Source: Pseudomonadota bacterium (GTDB lineage: Bacteria > Pseudomonadota > Gammaproteobacteria > Steroidobacterales > Woeseiaceae). Taken from it: 64,000 bases of DNA. The DNA lies in contig JAQCAD010000014.1 in NCBI GenBank assembly GCA_027621915.1, positions 16,134-80,133 on the forward strand, in the 5' to 3' direction. The number at the start of each line of letters is the position of its first letter. The stretch's first letter is position 1. Below, piece after piece: positions 39,818 through 48,395 of the stretch. A program made the translations under genes and the position numbers. The notes beneath the pieces are model-generated. The model saw only the letters and a list, made by a program, of their open reading frames with translations, ran no database searches and had not been told where the DNA came from.

Positions 39818-40489
39818 ATGAAATTCCTGCGATTGAAATCTGTCGTATTGCTTGGCGTACTGACAATTTGCGGTACCGCTTCGGCCAATGACGACTTCTG
39901 GGTTGGTATTAAGGCTGGCACTTTAGGATTTGGTGTTGAAGGCAGCTGGCAACCGATAGGCTGGCTGGATCTTCGTGCCGGCATCAATTTTTACGACTAT
40001 GACGACACCGGCTCACAGGCAGGCATCAATTATGACGCCACATTAGCGCTGGACACTTATTACCTCACAGGGAATCTCAAGTTTCCGGCGAGCCCGTTTC
40101 GAATGACACTTGGCGCTTTCACGAATAACAACGAAGTTCGGATGGCCAGCAAGGCGATGCCATCGTACCAACTGGGTAGCAATTCAACGCCATATCTGCC
40201 TGCCGACGTTGGCACCCTGACCAGCGTCGCCAGTTTCGATGGCGTCTCGCCCTACATCGGCGGCGGATTCGATTTCAGCATCATGAATCGACTGGGGCTC
40301 TCGCTGGATTTTGGCGTGTTATGGCAGGGCGAACCAATAGTTTCGCTGGCATCTGACGGTGCGCTGGCGCTAATCAGTGATCCGGGTTTTCTGGCGGATC
40401 TTGAGGCAGAGCGCTTGCAACTGGAAGACGAATTGAAGGATTTGAAAGCCTATCCGGTCGTCAGCATCGGATTCAATTTCAACTTTTGA
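39818..40489 (+). CDS. outer-membrane beta-barrel protein
   Basis: This 223-residue protein has the start at 39818, preceded by GGAG. It has a Sec signal cleaved near ASA-N (residue 22) and alternating hydrophobic strands, and ends in VVSIGFNFNF, a BamA-recognised C-terminal aromatic. A glycine-rich beginning DFWVGIKAGTLGFGVEGSW is typical of small eight-stranded barrels. The long acidic/basic helix before the last strand (LADLEAERLQLEDELKDL) is unusual. The specific function is unknown. A hairpin in the leader could influence translation. Confidence 0.8.
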   Translation: MKFLRLKSVVLLGVLTICGTASANDDFWVGIKAGTLGFGVEGSWQPIGWLDLRAGINFYDYDDTGSQAGINYDATLALDTYYLTGNLKFPASPFRMTLGAFTNNNEVRMASKAMPSYQLGSNSTPYLPADVGTLTSVASFDGVSPYIGGGFDFSIMNRLGLSLDFGVLWQGEPIVSLASDGALALISDPGFLADLEAERLQLEDELKDLKAYPVVSIGFNFNF

Positions 40490-40504
40490 GTCGAATGAAA
40501 AACA

Positions 40505-40537
40505 GGCCGGGGCCGTTGACGTCCCCGGCTTTATTTC
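40505..40537. terminator. bidirectional rho-independent terminator
   Basis: Stem GCCGGGG (40506-40512) pairs with CCCCGGC (40523-40529), followed by TTTATTT on the plus strand. On the minus strand the hairpin is followed by CTGTTTTTC. It lies between the convergent outer-membrane protein and FAD oxidoreductase genes, so it can serve both. Confidence 0.85.
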
Positions 40538-40539
40538 GA

Positions 40540-41904
40540 CTAATGAAAACGTTGCACCAGTCGCAGTGCGCCGATCATCGCCTGCAAATAGACCAGGCGT
40601 AACGACGACAGCGGAAACCGATCTGGCATACCCACCATCATCCGCGGCAACCATTCCGGCACGTCATGCACGTCACCTGTACCAGAGACGAGCCACCTGG
40701 CGACCTGCTTGCCTGACCATGTCGCGGTGTTGACACCGTTGCCGTGATAACCAAAAGCGAAAAACACCGTGGGATCATCAGAAAGTCGACCAATCGCCGG
40801 GGTCATTCTTCTCGTCATACAAACCAGTCCATGCCAGCGGTAATCAATCTCCACTTTTCGCCAGTTCGGGAATGTCTGATTAAATCGTGCGATCAGCCCC
40901 GCATAATTCCGCGCAGCACTGCTCTCGCTGCCATTCGCACTGCCGCGCCCACCAAACAGGAATCGTCCGTCCGGCAACAGACGATAATAGTTCAGCAGCT
41001 TAACCGCCGTAATTGCCGGCGACTCTGTGCGCCAATGATGCAATGCGAGTTCATCGGCTGTCATTGGTCGGGTCACGACGATCGAGCTGATGACGGGCAA
41101 CGACCGCCCATTAAGTTGTTGATGAAGGTGTTCCGGTGAGAAACCGTTGGTCGCCAGAATCACCTGCTTCGCACGCACGCTGCCGCCCGCCGTTTTCAAA
41201 ACATGGTACGAACCATCCCGCGCCCAGTCGACGACTTCACTCGATGCATGCAGTTTTGCACCCCGCCGCTCGGCAGCCTCCGCAAGACCCTGGACGAAAC
41301 GCAAAGGTTGCAAGCCAAACGTTGGTCGAATAATGATCCCACCCTGTTGTAACGGGGAATCAAAAAACCGCTCGGCAAACTCATCGCGACTGACGACGCT
41401 GGTATCCAGGCTGAGAACGCGAAATTCAAACTCGGCACTATCTTTCAGGCGGGCAAATCCCTGCCTGGAGCAGGCCATGGCCACTTCGCAATCGCCCTGG
41501 CGCAGACTGTCAATTTTCTCATCGACAATGAGGTCACGCACCAGCTGTATCGCATCGACCTGGCTGCGATAGTAGGCACGGGCTTGTTCCAGGCCGTACT
41601 GCCTGACCATCGCCTCACCGCCCAGCAATTCACCACCGATGCTGCAGAAACCACCGTTTCTTCCGGATGCGCCCCAGCCAAAATGCCCGGCTTCGAGAAC
41701 GCGGACATCAAGTTGATGGTCGCGACACAAATGATAGGCAGCGGAAAGGCCGGTATAGCCGCCCCCGATAACAGCAACGTCGCACTGCTCGTTCGTGGTT
41801 AACGGTGATGCCGTCGGCTGCTGGCTGCCCCGGGTTGCTTCCCAATAGGACGGCTCCGGACGGTCAAAACGATACATTGCATCATCGTAGAGCCAGCGAG
41901 ACAT
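40540..41904 (-). CDS. FAD-dependent amino-acid/amine oxidoreductase (PuuB/DAO-like)
   Basis: This 454-residue DAO-family flavoenzyme has the dinucleotide motif VAVIGGGYTGLSAAYHL at about residue 43-59, then GWGASGRNGGFCS, typical of gamma-glutamylputrescine oxidase (PuuB) and related amine or amino-acid oxidases. FGYHGNGVNTATWSGK near the C-terminus is the second FAD motif. The substrate is not deducible. It lies 9 bases downstream of an MFS transporter gene on the same strand, suggesting uptake followed by oxidation of an amine or N-methyl amino acid. Confidence 0.87.
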   Translation of the reverse strand: MSRWLYDDAMYRFDRPEPSYWEATRGSQQPTASPLTTNEQCDVAVIGGGYTGLSAAYHLCRDHQLDVRVLEAGHFGWGASGRNGGFCSIGGELLGGEAMVRQYGLEQARAYYRSQVDAIQLVRDLIVDEKIDSLRQGDCEVAMACSRQGFARLKDSAEFEFRVLSLDTSVVSRDEFAERFFDSPLQQGGIIIRPTFGLQPLRFVQGLAEAAERRGAKLHASSEVVDWARDGSYHVLKTAGGSVRAKQVILATNGFSPEHLHQQLNGRSLPVISSIVVTRPMTADELALHHWRTESPAITAVKLLNYYRLLPDGRFLFGGRGSANGSESSAARNYAGLIARFNQTFPNWRKVEIDYRWHGLVCMTRRMTPAIGRLSDDPTVFFAFGYHGNGVNTATWSGKQVARWLVSGTGDVHDVPEWLPRMMVGMPDRFPLSSLRLVYLQAMIGALRLVQRFH

Positions 41905-41913
41905 GATGTTTCC

Positions 41914-43107
41914 CTACGCCGTCGCGGGCTGAAGACGGGCGACCAGTGGGTCCTTTCGGATGTAATACAAGCCAAACAGGATCAATGCCAGCAACGGGAA
42001 CGGCACGACGATGAGCGTAAACCAGCCGTAAAGGTGAATAATCGTGCCGGCCAGAAGCGAGGCCAATGCCGATGTACCAAATATGCAAAACTCGTTGACG
42101 GCCTGCGCCCTGAACCGCTCGGAAAGCTCATACGTGCGAGTGACCATTGTCGTGCCGCCCACGTAAAGAAAATTCCAGCCAACTCCAAGTAACACCAGCG
42201 CATACAGGTAATGCATGTAGGACTGACCCTGTAGTCCGATCAGGCAAGCCGCAATCAGTCCGAACGCTCCGATGGACATCAAACGAATGACGCCAATTCG
42301 CTCGATCAGAATTCCGGACACCAAAGAGGGCACGTACATCCCGAGCACATGCATTCGAATAACCTGGGCAGTTCTATCCAACGCGAATCCGTCATGCACG
42401 TGCATGCTGAGCGGTGTCGCTGTCATGATGAACGTCATCACGCCGTACGCTGTCATGCCACCAAGAACGGCGACGATAAAAGCGGGCTGCGACGCGATTT
42501 CCCGCAGCGGTCGTTGCGGTTTCTGGCTGGCAGTCTCACCTTCACCTCGCAATGGACCCAGCGTCAGAAACAACAGCGCCTGCACGACAAAGAGTATGGA
42601 CAGTGCAAGCAATGATCCCATGTACTGCACTTCGGGGACGGCATACTGACCGTACTTGACGATCTCGGGCCCGACTACAGCGCCACCAATTGCACCCAGC
42701 AAAACGAACGATATTGCCCGCGGTGAGTGCCTGGGATCGACGCTCTCGCCCGCCGCGTATCGATACTGCTGAGTGAACGCTGTATTGATTCCAAACACAG
42801 CCGCAGCCATCGTGAAGATGGCAAAGCTCTGGTAGTACAAAGCCAGCGCCGCGAGCAGCGTGGCGATCACCGCACTGATTGACGACAGGGCGAAACCAGA
42901 CTTGCGGCCAATCCTTCTCATCAGCATGGTCGCCGGAATCGTCGTGGCTGCAACACAGAGCACCATGATTGACACGGGCAATGTCGCAAGTGTCGGGTCA
43001 CTTGAAAGCTTTGAGCCGATGATCCCACCCAGGGTCACCATGATGATCGCACCAGTCGCAGAAATAAGCTGGCAGCTGGTCAGTATCAATATGTTTCGGT
43101 ATTTCAT
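41914..43107 (-). CDS. MFS transporter
   Basis: This 397-residue protein has 12 predicted transmembrane helices and the start at 43107 (MKYRNILILT); an upstream in-frame ATG at 43185 would add 26 hydrophilic residues. The MFS loop motif is seen as MLMRRIGRKSGF between helices 2 and 3. It resembles MFS proteins of unknown substrate often annotated as permeases. It sits directly upstream of the FAD oxidoreductase and is probably cotranscribed with it. It is divergent from arfB. Confidence 0.87.
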   Translation of the reverse strand: MKYRNILILTSCQLISATGAIIMVTLGGIIGSKLSSDPTLATLPVSIMVLCVAATTIPATMLMRRIGRKSGFALSSISAVIATLLAALALYYQSFAIFTMAAAVFGINTAFTQQYRYAAGESVDPRHSPRAISFVLLGAIGGAVVGPEIVKYGQYAVPEVQYMGSLLALSILFVVQALLFLTLGPLRGEGETASQKPQRPLREIASQPAFIVAVLGGMTAYGVMTFIMTATPLSMHVHDGFALDRTAQVIRMHVLGMYVPSLVSGILIERIGVIRLMSIGAFGLIAACLIGLQGQSYMHYLYALVLLGVGWNFLYVGGTTMVTRTYELSERFRAQAVNEFCIFGTSALASLLAGTIIHLYGWFTLIVVPFPLLALILFGLYYIRKDPLVARLQPATA

Positions 43108-43219
43108 TTTGTTCCGTAGTATCTGGTGCCGATCATGAGGCAGCGCATTCTCACATATTTCGTGCACGGAGAACGATTCGGGCAACTCGCCCCAAAAGGG
43201 ATTCTATTCCGGCAACGCA

Positions 43220-43636
43220 ATGTTACGTCTAAATAATCAAATTCTCATTCCCGACTCGGAAATCGAGCTCAATGCAATCCGCTCGCAGGGTCCCGGCGGC
43301 CAGAATGTCAATAAAGTCGCAACAGCAATTCATCTGCGTTTCGACATTCGCGCGTCAACTGCGCTGCCAGACGATGTCAAGGCGCGACTGCTCGCGATGC
43401 GTGACCATCGAATCTCGGCTGATGGTGTCATCAATATCAAAGCGCAACGCTCGCGCAGCCGCGACAAGAACCGTATCGACGCGTTAAAACGGCTGGCAGA
43501 CCTTCTCAGGAAAGCGCTGACTCCACCTACTGTACGGAAAAAGACCAAACCGAGTCGCAAGGCAAAAGAGAAACGACTGGCGGACAAGACTCGCCGCGGA
43601 CAACTCAAGCAATCACGCGGGAAAATAATCGACTAG
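43220..43636 (+). CDS. arfB: alternative ribosome-rescue factor ArfB (peptidyl-tRNA hydrolase)
   Basis: ArfB/YaeJ rescues ribosomes stalled without a stop codon, hydrolysing peptidyl-tRNA. It has 138 residues (E. coli 140): the GGQ motif is in RSQGPGGQNVNKV (about residue 19-31), and the C-terminal 40 residues are strongly basic (KTKPSRKAKEKRL, TRRGQLKQS), the tail that enters the mRNA channel. Its stop overlaps that of the convergent regulator gene by three bases. Confidence 0.96.
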   Translation: MLRLNNQILIPDSEIELNAIRSQGPGGQNVNKVATAIHLRFDIRASTALPDDVKARLLAMRDHRISADGVINIKAQRSRSRDKNRIDALKRLADLLRKALTPPTVRKKTKPSRKAKEKRLADKTRRGQLKQSRGKIID

Positions 43637-45513
43637 GGTACACTCTCGCCACACTCGACCCGGTCGTCGTTCCATACGCAACCCGCATTTTTCCAATAAT
43701 CTGTCAGGCCGGTCGCGTTGACGAACTCGGGAAATTCAGGGTGCTGGCGAAATGATTTGAATTCATCAATGAAAATGATTTCGAGTTCGAACAAGCCGCC
43801 TTTGACTTCCAGGCGTCGAGCAACAGTCATGGCAGAGTCAACTTCCCCGAACAATTGCCACAATGTCATTTCGACATTTTCCGGCAACGCACCCATGTCG
43901 GACAGCTGTCCGAGGATGCCGAGCGCTTGCTGACGGTTGCCACCTTCATTTAGCCCGTCGAAAACCGGGTCGACCCATCTCGAGTCCACGTTGTTCTGAT
44001 CGAGGCCCGCTTTTGCATAGGTCTTCGCGCCGTCAACGTCGCCATGTCGCATCAGGTACAGCGAATACGCCAGAGAATGAATTGACGCCTGCAGATTCAT
44101 GCTGTTGGCGATATCAAAATACTTGCCGGCATTTTCCATGTCATCGACCCAGAAGTAGGCGATTGCCAGCCGGCTGAACATGATTGCCTGGTCCGGGTGT
44201 TCCGGGTCCGGCTCCAGCGCGCGCCGGGCGTGCAGGAGGGATTCATCCAGTCGCCCGACACTTGCCATCACCCTCGAATACCAGTGGTGGGCAATCGGCG
44301 TAACGTTGTCGGCCTGCAGGGCTTGCTCAAATGCCTCCGCTGCCGCAATCCATTCGTTGCGCTTGTGATGTACAAAGCCGTAGACCGTACCAGCCGCTTC
44401 CCGGATTCGCGGATCCGCCGCTATCCCGTTGTTCACGACTTCGATTGCTCGTTCGTACGTCGATTCCCTGTCGACCGACAGGTCGTAGTCCGGCCAGATC
44501 AGGTAGCTGTACGCGAGCCCGAGCCACGCGGGACCGAATTTGGGATCCAGCCGGGTAGCCTCCTCAAATTTACCGATGGCGGCGACTGTCGACTGCCGGT
44601 CGCGTTTCTGAAACAGGTATCGTCCCAGCGAGTAGGCTTCTGCCGCTGCATAGCTGGCCGGTTTGTTCGTATCCGTGACCGGCTGTTCGAATTCGCTGTC
44701 CATCGCGCCGCGCAGGCCGAATGCCACCTGTCGCTGCAAATCGAAAATCTGGTTCTTACCGGCGTCGAACGTGTTTGACCAGATCACCGCGCCGCTCCTT
44801 GCATCCTCAAGCCGAGCAGCAATTCGGACCTGGCCGTTGACGATTTGAACGCTGCCGGTCACCAGGCTTTGCGCATCGACCGATGTGCTTTCCGTATAGG
44901 GCTGTCGAATTCGAATGACTCTCAAGCCATCGATTCGATTCAGGCTGGTAATGGCCTCCTCCGCAAAGCCGAAACAAAGGTGCGCGCTGGTGTCCGACGA
45001 ATCCTGCAAACAGTCGAACGGAAACACGACCACGGATGTCAGCGGGCCGTTACCGGCAGAATCTCTGTCAGAAAAGAGGTACCAGGTAACCGCAATCGCA
45101 ACCGCTACCACGGCTGCGACTATCCGGAAATCCGGTTTGAATGCCGGCGCGTCAGGAACGTCATTGGCTGAAGCGACGGCGGGTAAATTCACCGGCAGCA
45201 TGACCCGGTAACCACGTTTTTGCAGTGTTTCAATGTAGGTCGGCGCTTTGGCGTTATCGCCCAGGCCCTTGCGGAGCTCCGTAATGCAGCGGGTGATGAC
45301 GTCGTTCATCTGCGGTCGCCCGTCCCATACGGCGTCGATCAGCTGATCCAGCGTGACGACGTCGCCACCATGACTGGCCAGCACCACGAACACGTCCATG
45401 ACGATCGGCTGCAGTTTTCGCTCTTCTGCACCTTTTCTTAACAGCCCGCGTTCCGGAATGACGGTCCATGGTCCAAATTCAAACCCTTGCATTAATTCGG
45501 TGTAGCTCGGCAT
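43633..45513 (-). CDS. CadC-like membrane transcriptional regulator with TPR repeats
   Basis: Membrane-spanning one-component regulator of about 626 residues with the ATG at 45513; an ATG at 45492 would also keep the domain. An OmpR/PhoB-type winged helix occupies about 10-105 (GPWTVIPERGLLRKG, YIETLQKRGYRVMLP). One transmembrane helix lies at about 132-150 (RIVAAVVAVAIAVTWYLF). A periplasmic TolB/FlgO-like domain follows (VVVFPFDCL, LVTGSVQIVNGQVRIAARL), then several TPR repeats to the end. The target genes are unknown; the divergent small gene at 45681 is one candidate. The family includes CadC/ToxR-like regulators. Confidence 0.85.
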   Translation of the reverse strand: MPSYTELMQGFEFGPWTVIPERGLLRKGAEERKLQPIVMDVFVVLASHGGDVVTLDQLIDAVWDGRPQMNDVITRCITELRKGLGDNAKAPTYIETLQKRGYRVMLPVNLPAVASANDVPDAPAFKPDFRIVAAVVAVAIAVTWYLFSDRDSAGNGPLTSVVVFPFDCLQDSSDTSAHLCFGFAEEAITSLNRIDGLRVIRIRQPYTESTSVDAQSLVTGSVQIVNGQVRIAARLEDARSGAVIWSNTFDAGKNQIFDLQRQVAFGLRGAMDSEFEQPVTDTNKPASYAAAEAYSLGRYLFQKRDRQSTVAAIGKFEEATRLDPKFGPAWLGLAYSYLIWPDYDLSVDRESTYERAIEVVNNGIAADPRIREAAGTVYGFVHHKRNEWIAAAEAFEQALQADNVTPIAHHWYSRVMASVGRLDESLLHARRALEPDPEHPDQAIMFSRLAIAYFWVDDMENAGKYFDIANSMNLQASIHSLAYSLYLMRHGDVDGAKTYAKAGLDQNNVDSRWVDPVFDGLNEGGNRQQALGILGQLSDMGALPENVEMTLWQLFGEVDSAMTVARRLEVKGGLFELEIIFIDEFKSFRQHPEFPEFVNATGLTDYWKNAGCVWNDDRVECGESVP

Positions 45514-45680
45514 TCCGGGTTCGCCTCGTCGCGCTTGTTTTGTTGGTAGCTGGCTGGTTCGGCAGGGATTGTACTGTACCGCGGCGCAACTGGTGGCCGA
45601 AAAACCGGGCCTCGTTGGACTGGTCAAATTGGGCTTTGTTGGTGTATTGTTACCATGTTATCTGAGTAACGAGCGTCCCT

Positions 45681-45935
45681 ATGAACGGAAAACTGATCGA
45701 ACGGGCCCAGACCGGCGTACGCCTGGAAAAATCACTGCTGAAAGTCCTGAAGGGGCTGGCCGAATACTGCGAGCTCAGCATGGGCGACCTGCTGGAGGGC
45801 ATCGTCCTGCACGCTTTCGAAGGTAAAGCGCCCTTTTCGCCGCAAACACAGGCCGCCATCGTCGACCTCAAGAGGGTGTATCACTGCGACCTGACTGCCC
45901 GCGACAGCCACAAACTGAGGGAGACGGGCGAATGA
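45681..45935 (+). CDS. small protein, possibly ribbon-helix-helix
   Basis: This 84-residue soluble protein has the N-terminal half TGVRLEKSLLKVLKGLAEYCELSMGDLLEGIVLHAF, which has the strand-helix-helix spacing of ribbon-helix-helix DNA-binding proteins. The second half is helical and charged. I do not recognise a named family. It precedes the glyoxalase-fold gene by seven bases and is probably cotranscribed with it. It is divergent from the CadC-like regulator. Confidence 0.65.
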   Translation: MNGKLIERAQTGVRLEKSLLKVLKGLAEYCELSMGDLLEGIVLHAFEGKAPFSPQTQAAIVDLKRVYHCDLTARDSHKLRETGE

Positions 45936-45942
45936 GTCGGCG

Positions 45943-46563
45943 ATGACTGTCGATCACATCGTGTATGCGGTGTCGAACCTCGGCGCGGGTATGGATGAGA
46001 TTCAGGCCTTGCTCGGCGTCCGTCCTGCCATCGGCGGCCGCCATCCCGGTTTCGGCACCCACAATGCGCTGCTGTCTCTGGGGTCAATGACTTACCTTGA
46101 AATCATTGCACGGGATCCTGCTTTGCCGGTACCGGATCGTGGACTGCCATTTGGGATGGGCACTGGGCAGCAATCAAGGATCGCGACGTGGGCGCTTCGA
46201 ACCGAAACAATCCGGGACCTCGCCCAGACCGCCGCCGCGGCAGGCATTAACATCGGCGCAATCCAGGCCGGCAGCCGGGATCTCTCAGATGGGTCGGCGC
46301 TCACGTGGGAACTGACCGATCCAAATGCGATGCCCTTGGACGGCGCGGTTCCCTTCCTGATACGTTGGGGCAACTCTGTACACCCGGCCGGGACGGCACC
46401 ACACGGTGGTGAACTGACGTCGATTCGAATCGAACACCCTGAACCGGATGAAGTTGGCATAGCCCTGCGCGCGCTCGGCGTGGACATCGAGATGAATAAA
46501 GCAGATTACTTCACACTGACAGCAACAATTAGAACCGACCGTGGAATCGTTGAACTGAAATAA
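45943..46563 (+). CDS. VOC superfamily protein (Glyoxalase_3-like)
   Basis: This 206-residue protein begins VDHIVYAVSNLGAGMDEIQALLGV, the opening strand and helix of a Glyoxalase_3-type VOC domain. Its metal-type histidine is in VDHIV, and GTHNALLSLGSMTYLEI supplies the expected later strand with the acidic residue. The reaction is unknown. The ATG lies seven bases after the small RHH-like gene. Confidence 0.78.
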   Translation: MTVDHIVYAVSNLGAGMDEIQALLGVRPAIGGRHPGFGTHNALLSLGSMTYLEIIARDPALPVPDRGLPFGMGTGQQSRIATWALRTETIRDLAQTAAAAGINIGAIQAGSRDLSDGSALTWELTDPNAMPLDGAVPFLIRWGNSVHPAGTAPHGGELTSIRIEHPEPDEVGIALRALGVDIEMNKADYFTLTATIRTDRGIVELK

Positions 46564-46644
46564 CTGGCGCAACAGCGGTTTGTGTTCACAATTCGTATCA
46601 CTGGTGGAGTCGATGGACGTCCCCTGTGAAGGAGCGTTATAAGA

Positions 46645-47763
46645 ATGAACAGGCGATATTTTCTCGGCGGTGCGATTGGTGCCGGACTCACTTTGAGTGC
46701 ATCCGCACAATCACTTGCGGCGACATCAAAGAAGAGCAAAGCAATGAAGCTCCTCGTTCTCGGTGGCACTGGTTTCATCGGGCCGCCAATGGTGCAGTAC
46801 GCGGTCAATCGTGGTCATGAGGTCACAATTTTTACGCGCGGCAATTCACGATCCGATGTTCCGGGCGTCGAGCACCTCGTTGGTGATCGGGCGAGCGATC
46901 TCGAATCCCTTAAAGGTCGCAGGTGGGACGCGGTGCTCGATAACAACGCACGCGACTACCGTTGGGTGCAACTCACAACCGAGCTACTCAAGGATAGTGT
47001 AGATCAGTATCTGTTCGTCTCATCGATCTCGGCCTACGCAGGTGAAGCGACGGGATACGAATACCTGGACAAGCCGTGGTCCAAACCGCCGATTACGACA
47101 AAGAGCCCATTGGCGCAGCCGCCGGAAGGATTCCGGATGGGCGAAGAACTCGAATACGGGCCCACCAAAGCCCTCGCAGAAAAGATCGTGCACGCCGCGT
47201 TTCCGGGTCGCGCCACAGTCGTGCGCCCGGGCTTCATTGTCGGTCCCGGCGATCCAACGGATCGTTTCACGTACTGGCCCGTTCGCATCGACAAGGGCGG
47301 CGAAATACTCGCGCCGGGCGATGGTACCGATCCGGTGCAATACATTGATGTCCGGGACTTGTGCGAATGGATTGTCAGGCTTCTCGAAAACGGCACGCAC
47401 GGCAATTTCAATGGCGTCGGCATCGGCTCTCCCCTGTCGATGGCGGAAATGTTGTATGGCATGCGCGCTGTCACGACGAGCAATGTTCATTTCAACTGGG
47501 TGCCCGTTCCGTTCCTCAGGGAACACAATGTTGAGTCCTATTCCGATATGCCGATCTGGATTCCGGGTGATCCTCTGTCTTCGGTCGACAACAGCCTTGC
47601 AATGGCGTCCGGCCTCACCTTTCGGTCACTGGCAGTAACGGCGAAGGACACGCTTGATTGGCATAAGACCCGGCCAGCTGCCGAGCAAGCCGAACTTCGA
47701 ATTGGCATCAAGGCGGATCGCGAGAAGGAAGTGCTGGCTGCGTGGAATAGCAGGCCCGGTTAG
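46645..47763 (+). CDS. NAD-dependent epimerase/dehydratase with Tat-like leader
   Basis: This 372-residue SDR-family protein has the Rossmann motif LVLGGTGFIGPPM at about residue 37-49, then an extended-SDR layout (FVSSISAY, YGPTKALAEKIV with the catalytic Tyr-x-x-x-Lys). The N-terminus MNRRYFLGGAIGAGLTLSASAQSLAA resembles a Tat signal peptide with the twin arginines RR-x-FL, which would place the enzyme outside the cytoplasm. The ATG at 46645 has a GGAG site. An internal ATG at 46744 would give a leaderless cytosolic enzyme. The substrate is unknown. Confidence 0.82.
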   Translation: MNRRYFLGGAIGAGLTLSASAQSLAATSKKSKAMKLLVLGGTGFIGPPMVQYAVNRGHEVTIFTRGNSRSDVPGVEHLVGDRASDLESLKGRRWDAVLDNNARDYRWVQLTTELLKDSVDQYLFVSSISAYAGEATGYEYLDKPWSKPPITTKSPLAQPPEGFRMGEELEYGPTKALAEKIVHAAFPGRATVVRPGFIVGPGDPTDRFTYWPVRIDKGGEILAPGDGTDPVQYIDVRDLCEWIVRLLENGTHGNFNGVGIGSPLSMAEMLYGMRAVTTSNVHFNWVPVPFLREHNVESYSDMPIWIPGDPLSSVDNSLAMASGLTFRSLAVTAKDTLDWHKTRPAAEQAELRIGIKADREKEVLAAWNSRPG

Positions 47764-47838
47764 CGCCATAGTCGGGAGCAGCGTAGTCGAAAGCAGAAAC
47801 TTGACGATTGGCATACGGCAAATTCGAGGTGTGCAGAT

Positions 47839-48315
47839 ATGAACTCAGCAAAACTGAATGACTGGCTAGGCGTGGTCGCCAATCTTGGCATTGTCGTCGG
47901 GCTTGTCATCGTCTACCTGGAACTGGATCATGCCAATCGGCTGGCGGAGGCAAATGCGGTCCAGTTTCGGGACAGCGAGATTTCCAATGCGCGAAAGGAG
48001 TATGCAGATTCTGAGCTCCTTCCTGGCATCGTCGTAAAAGCACGAAATGGTGGTTTCGATTCGCTGACAGAGGTTGAGTTCGAGCGCTACCGATCGTGGG
48101 AACTGGGCAGACTCCGACGATTAATGAGTCAATACCGCCAATACGAGCGAGGCTTTCTTGGGCAGGAAATCATTGATGGCAATATTAATGCAGCAATTGA
48201 GGGCGGATGGCTCGAAGTCTGGGATGAACTTGACATTCAGCATATTGATGGCCCGGATTACCAAGATTGGTTAGCGCTTATAAAGGCCAATCAGGCAGTC
48301 AGAAAAGATCCCTGA
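47839..48315 (+). CDS. small membrane protein, paralogue of the one at 29840
   Basis: This 158-residue protein has a transmembrane helix at about 8-28 (WLGVVANLGIVVGLVIVYLEL) followed by HANRLAEANAVQFRDSEI and a helical soluble domain rich in Trp, Tyr and Arg. It has the same size, helix position and layout as the product of 29840-30310, but low identity. GAGGTG precedes the ATG. The function is unknown. It lies 75 bases downstream of the epimerase. Confidence 0.7.
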   Translation: MNSAKLNDWLGVVANLGIVVGLVIVYLELDHANRLAEANAVQFRDSEISNARKEYADSELLPGIVVKARNGGFDSLTEVEFERYRSWELGRLRRLMSQYRQYERGFLGQEIIDGNINAAIEGGWLEVWDELDIQHIDGPDYQDWLALIKANQAVRKDP

Positions 48316-48395
48316 CGACCACCAATTTGTTACGTCGATACATGCGTCACGTTACACTCCCCTACCCACAGAAAAATCCCACCAAGGATTCCGGC

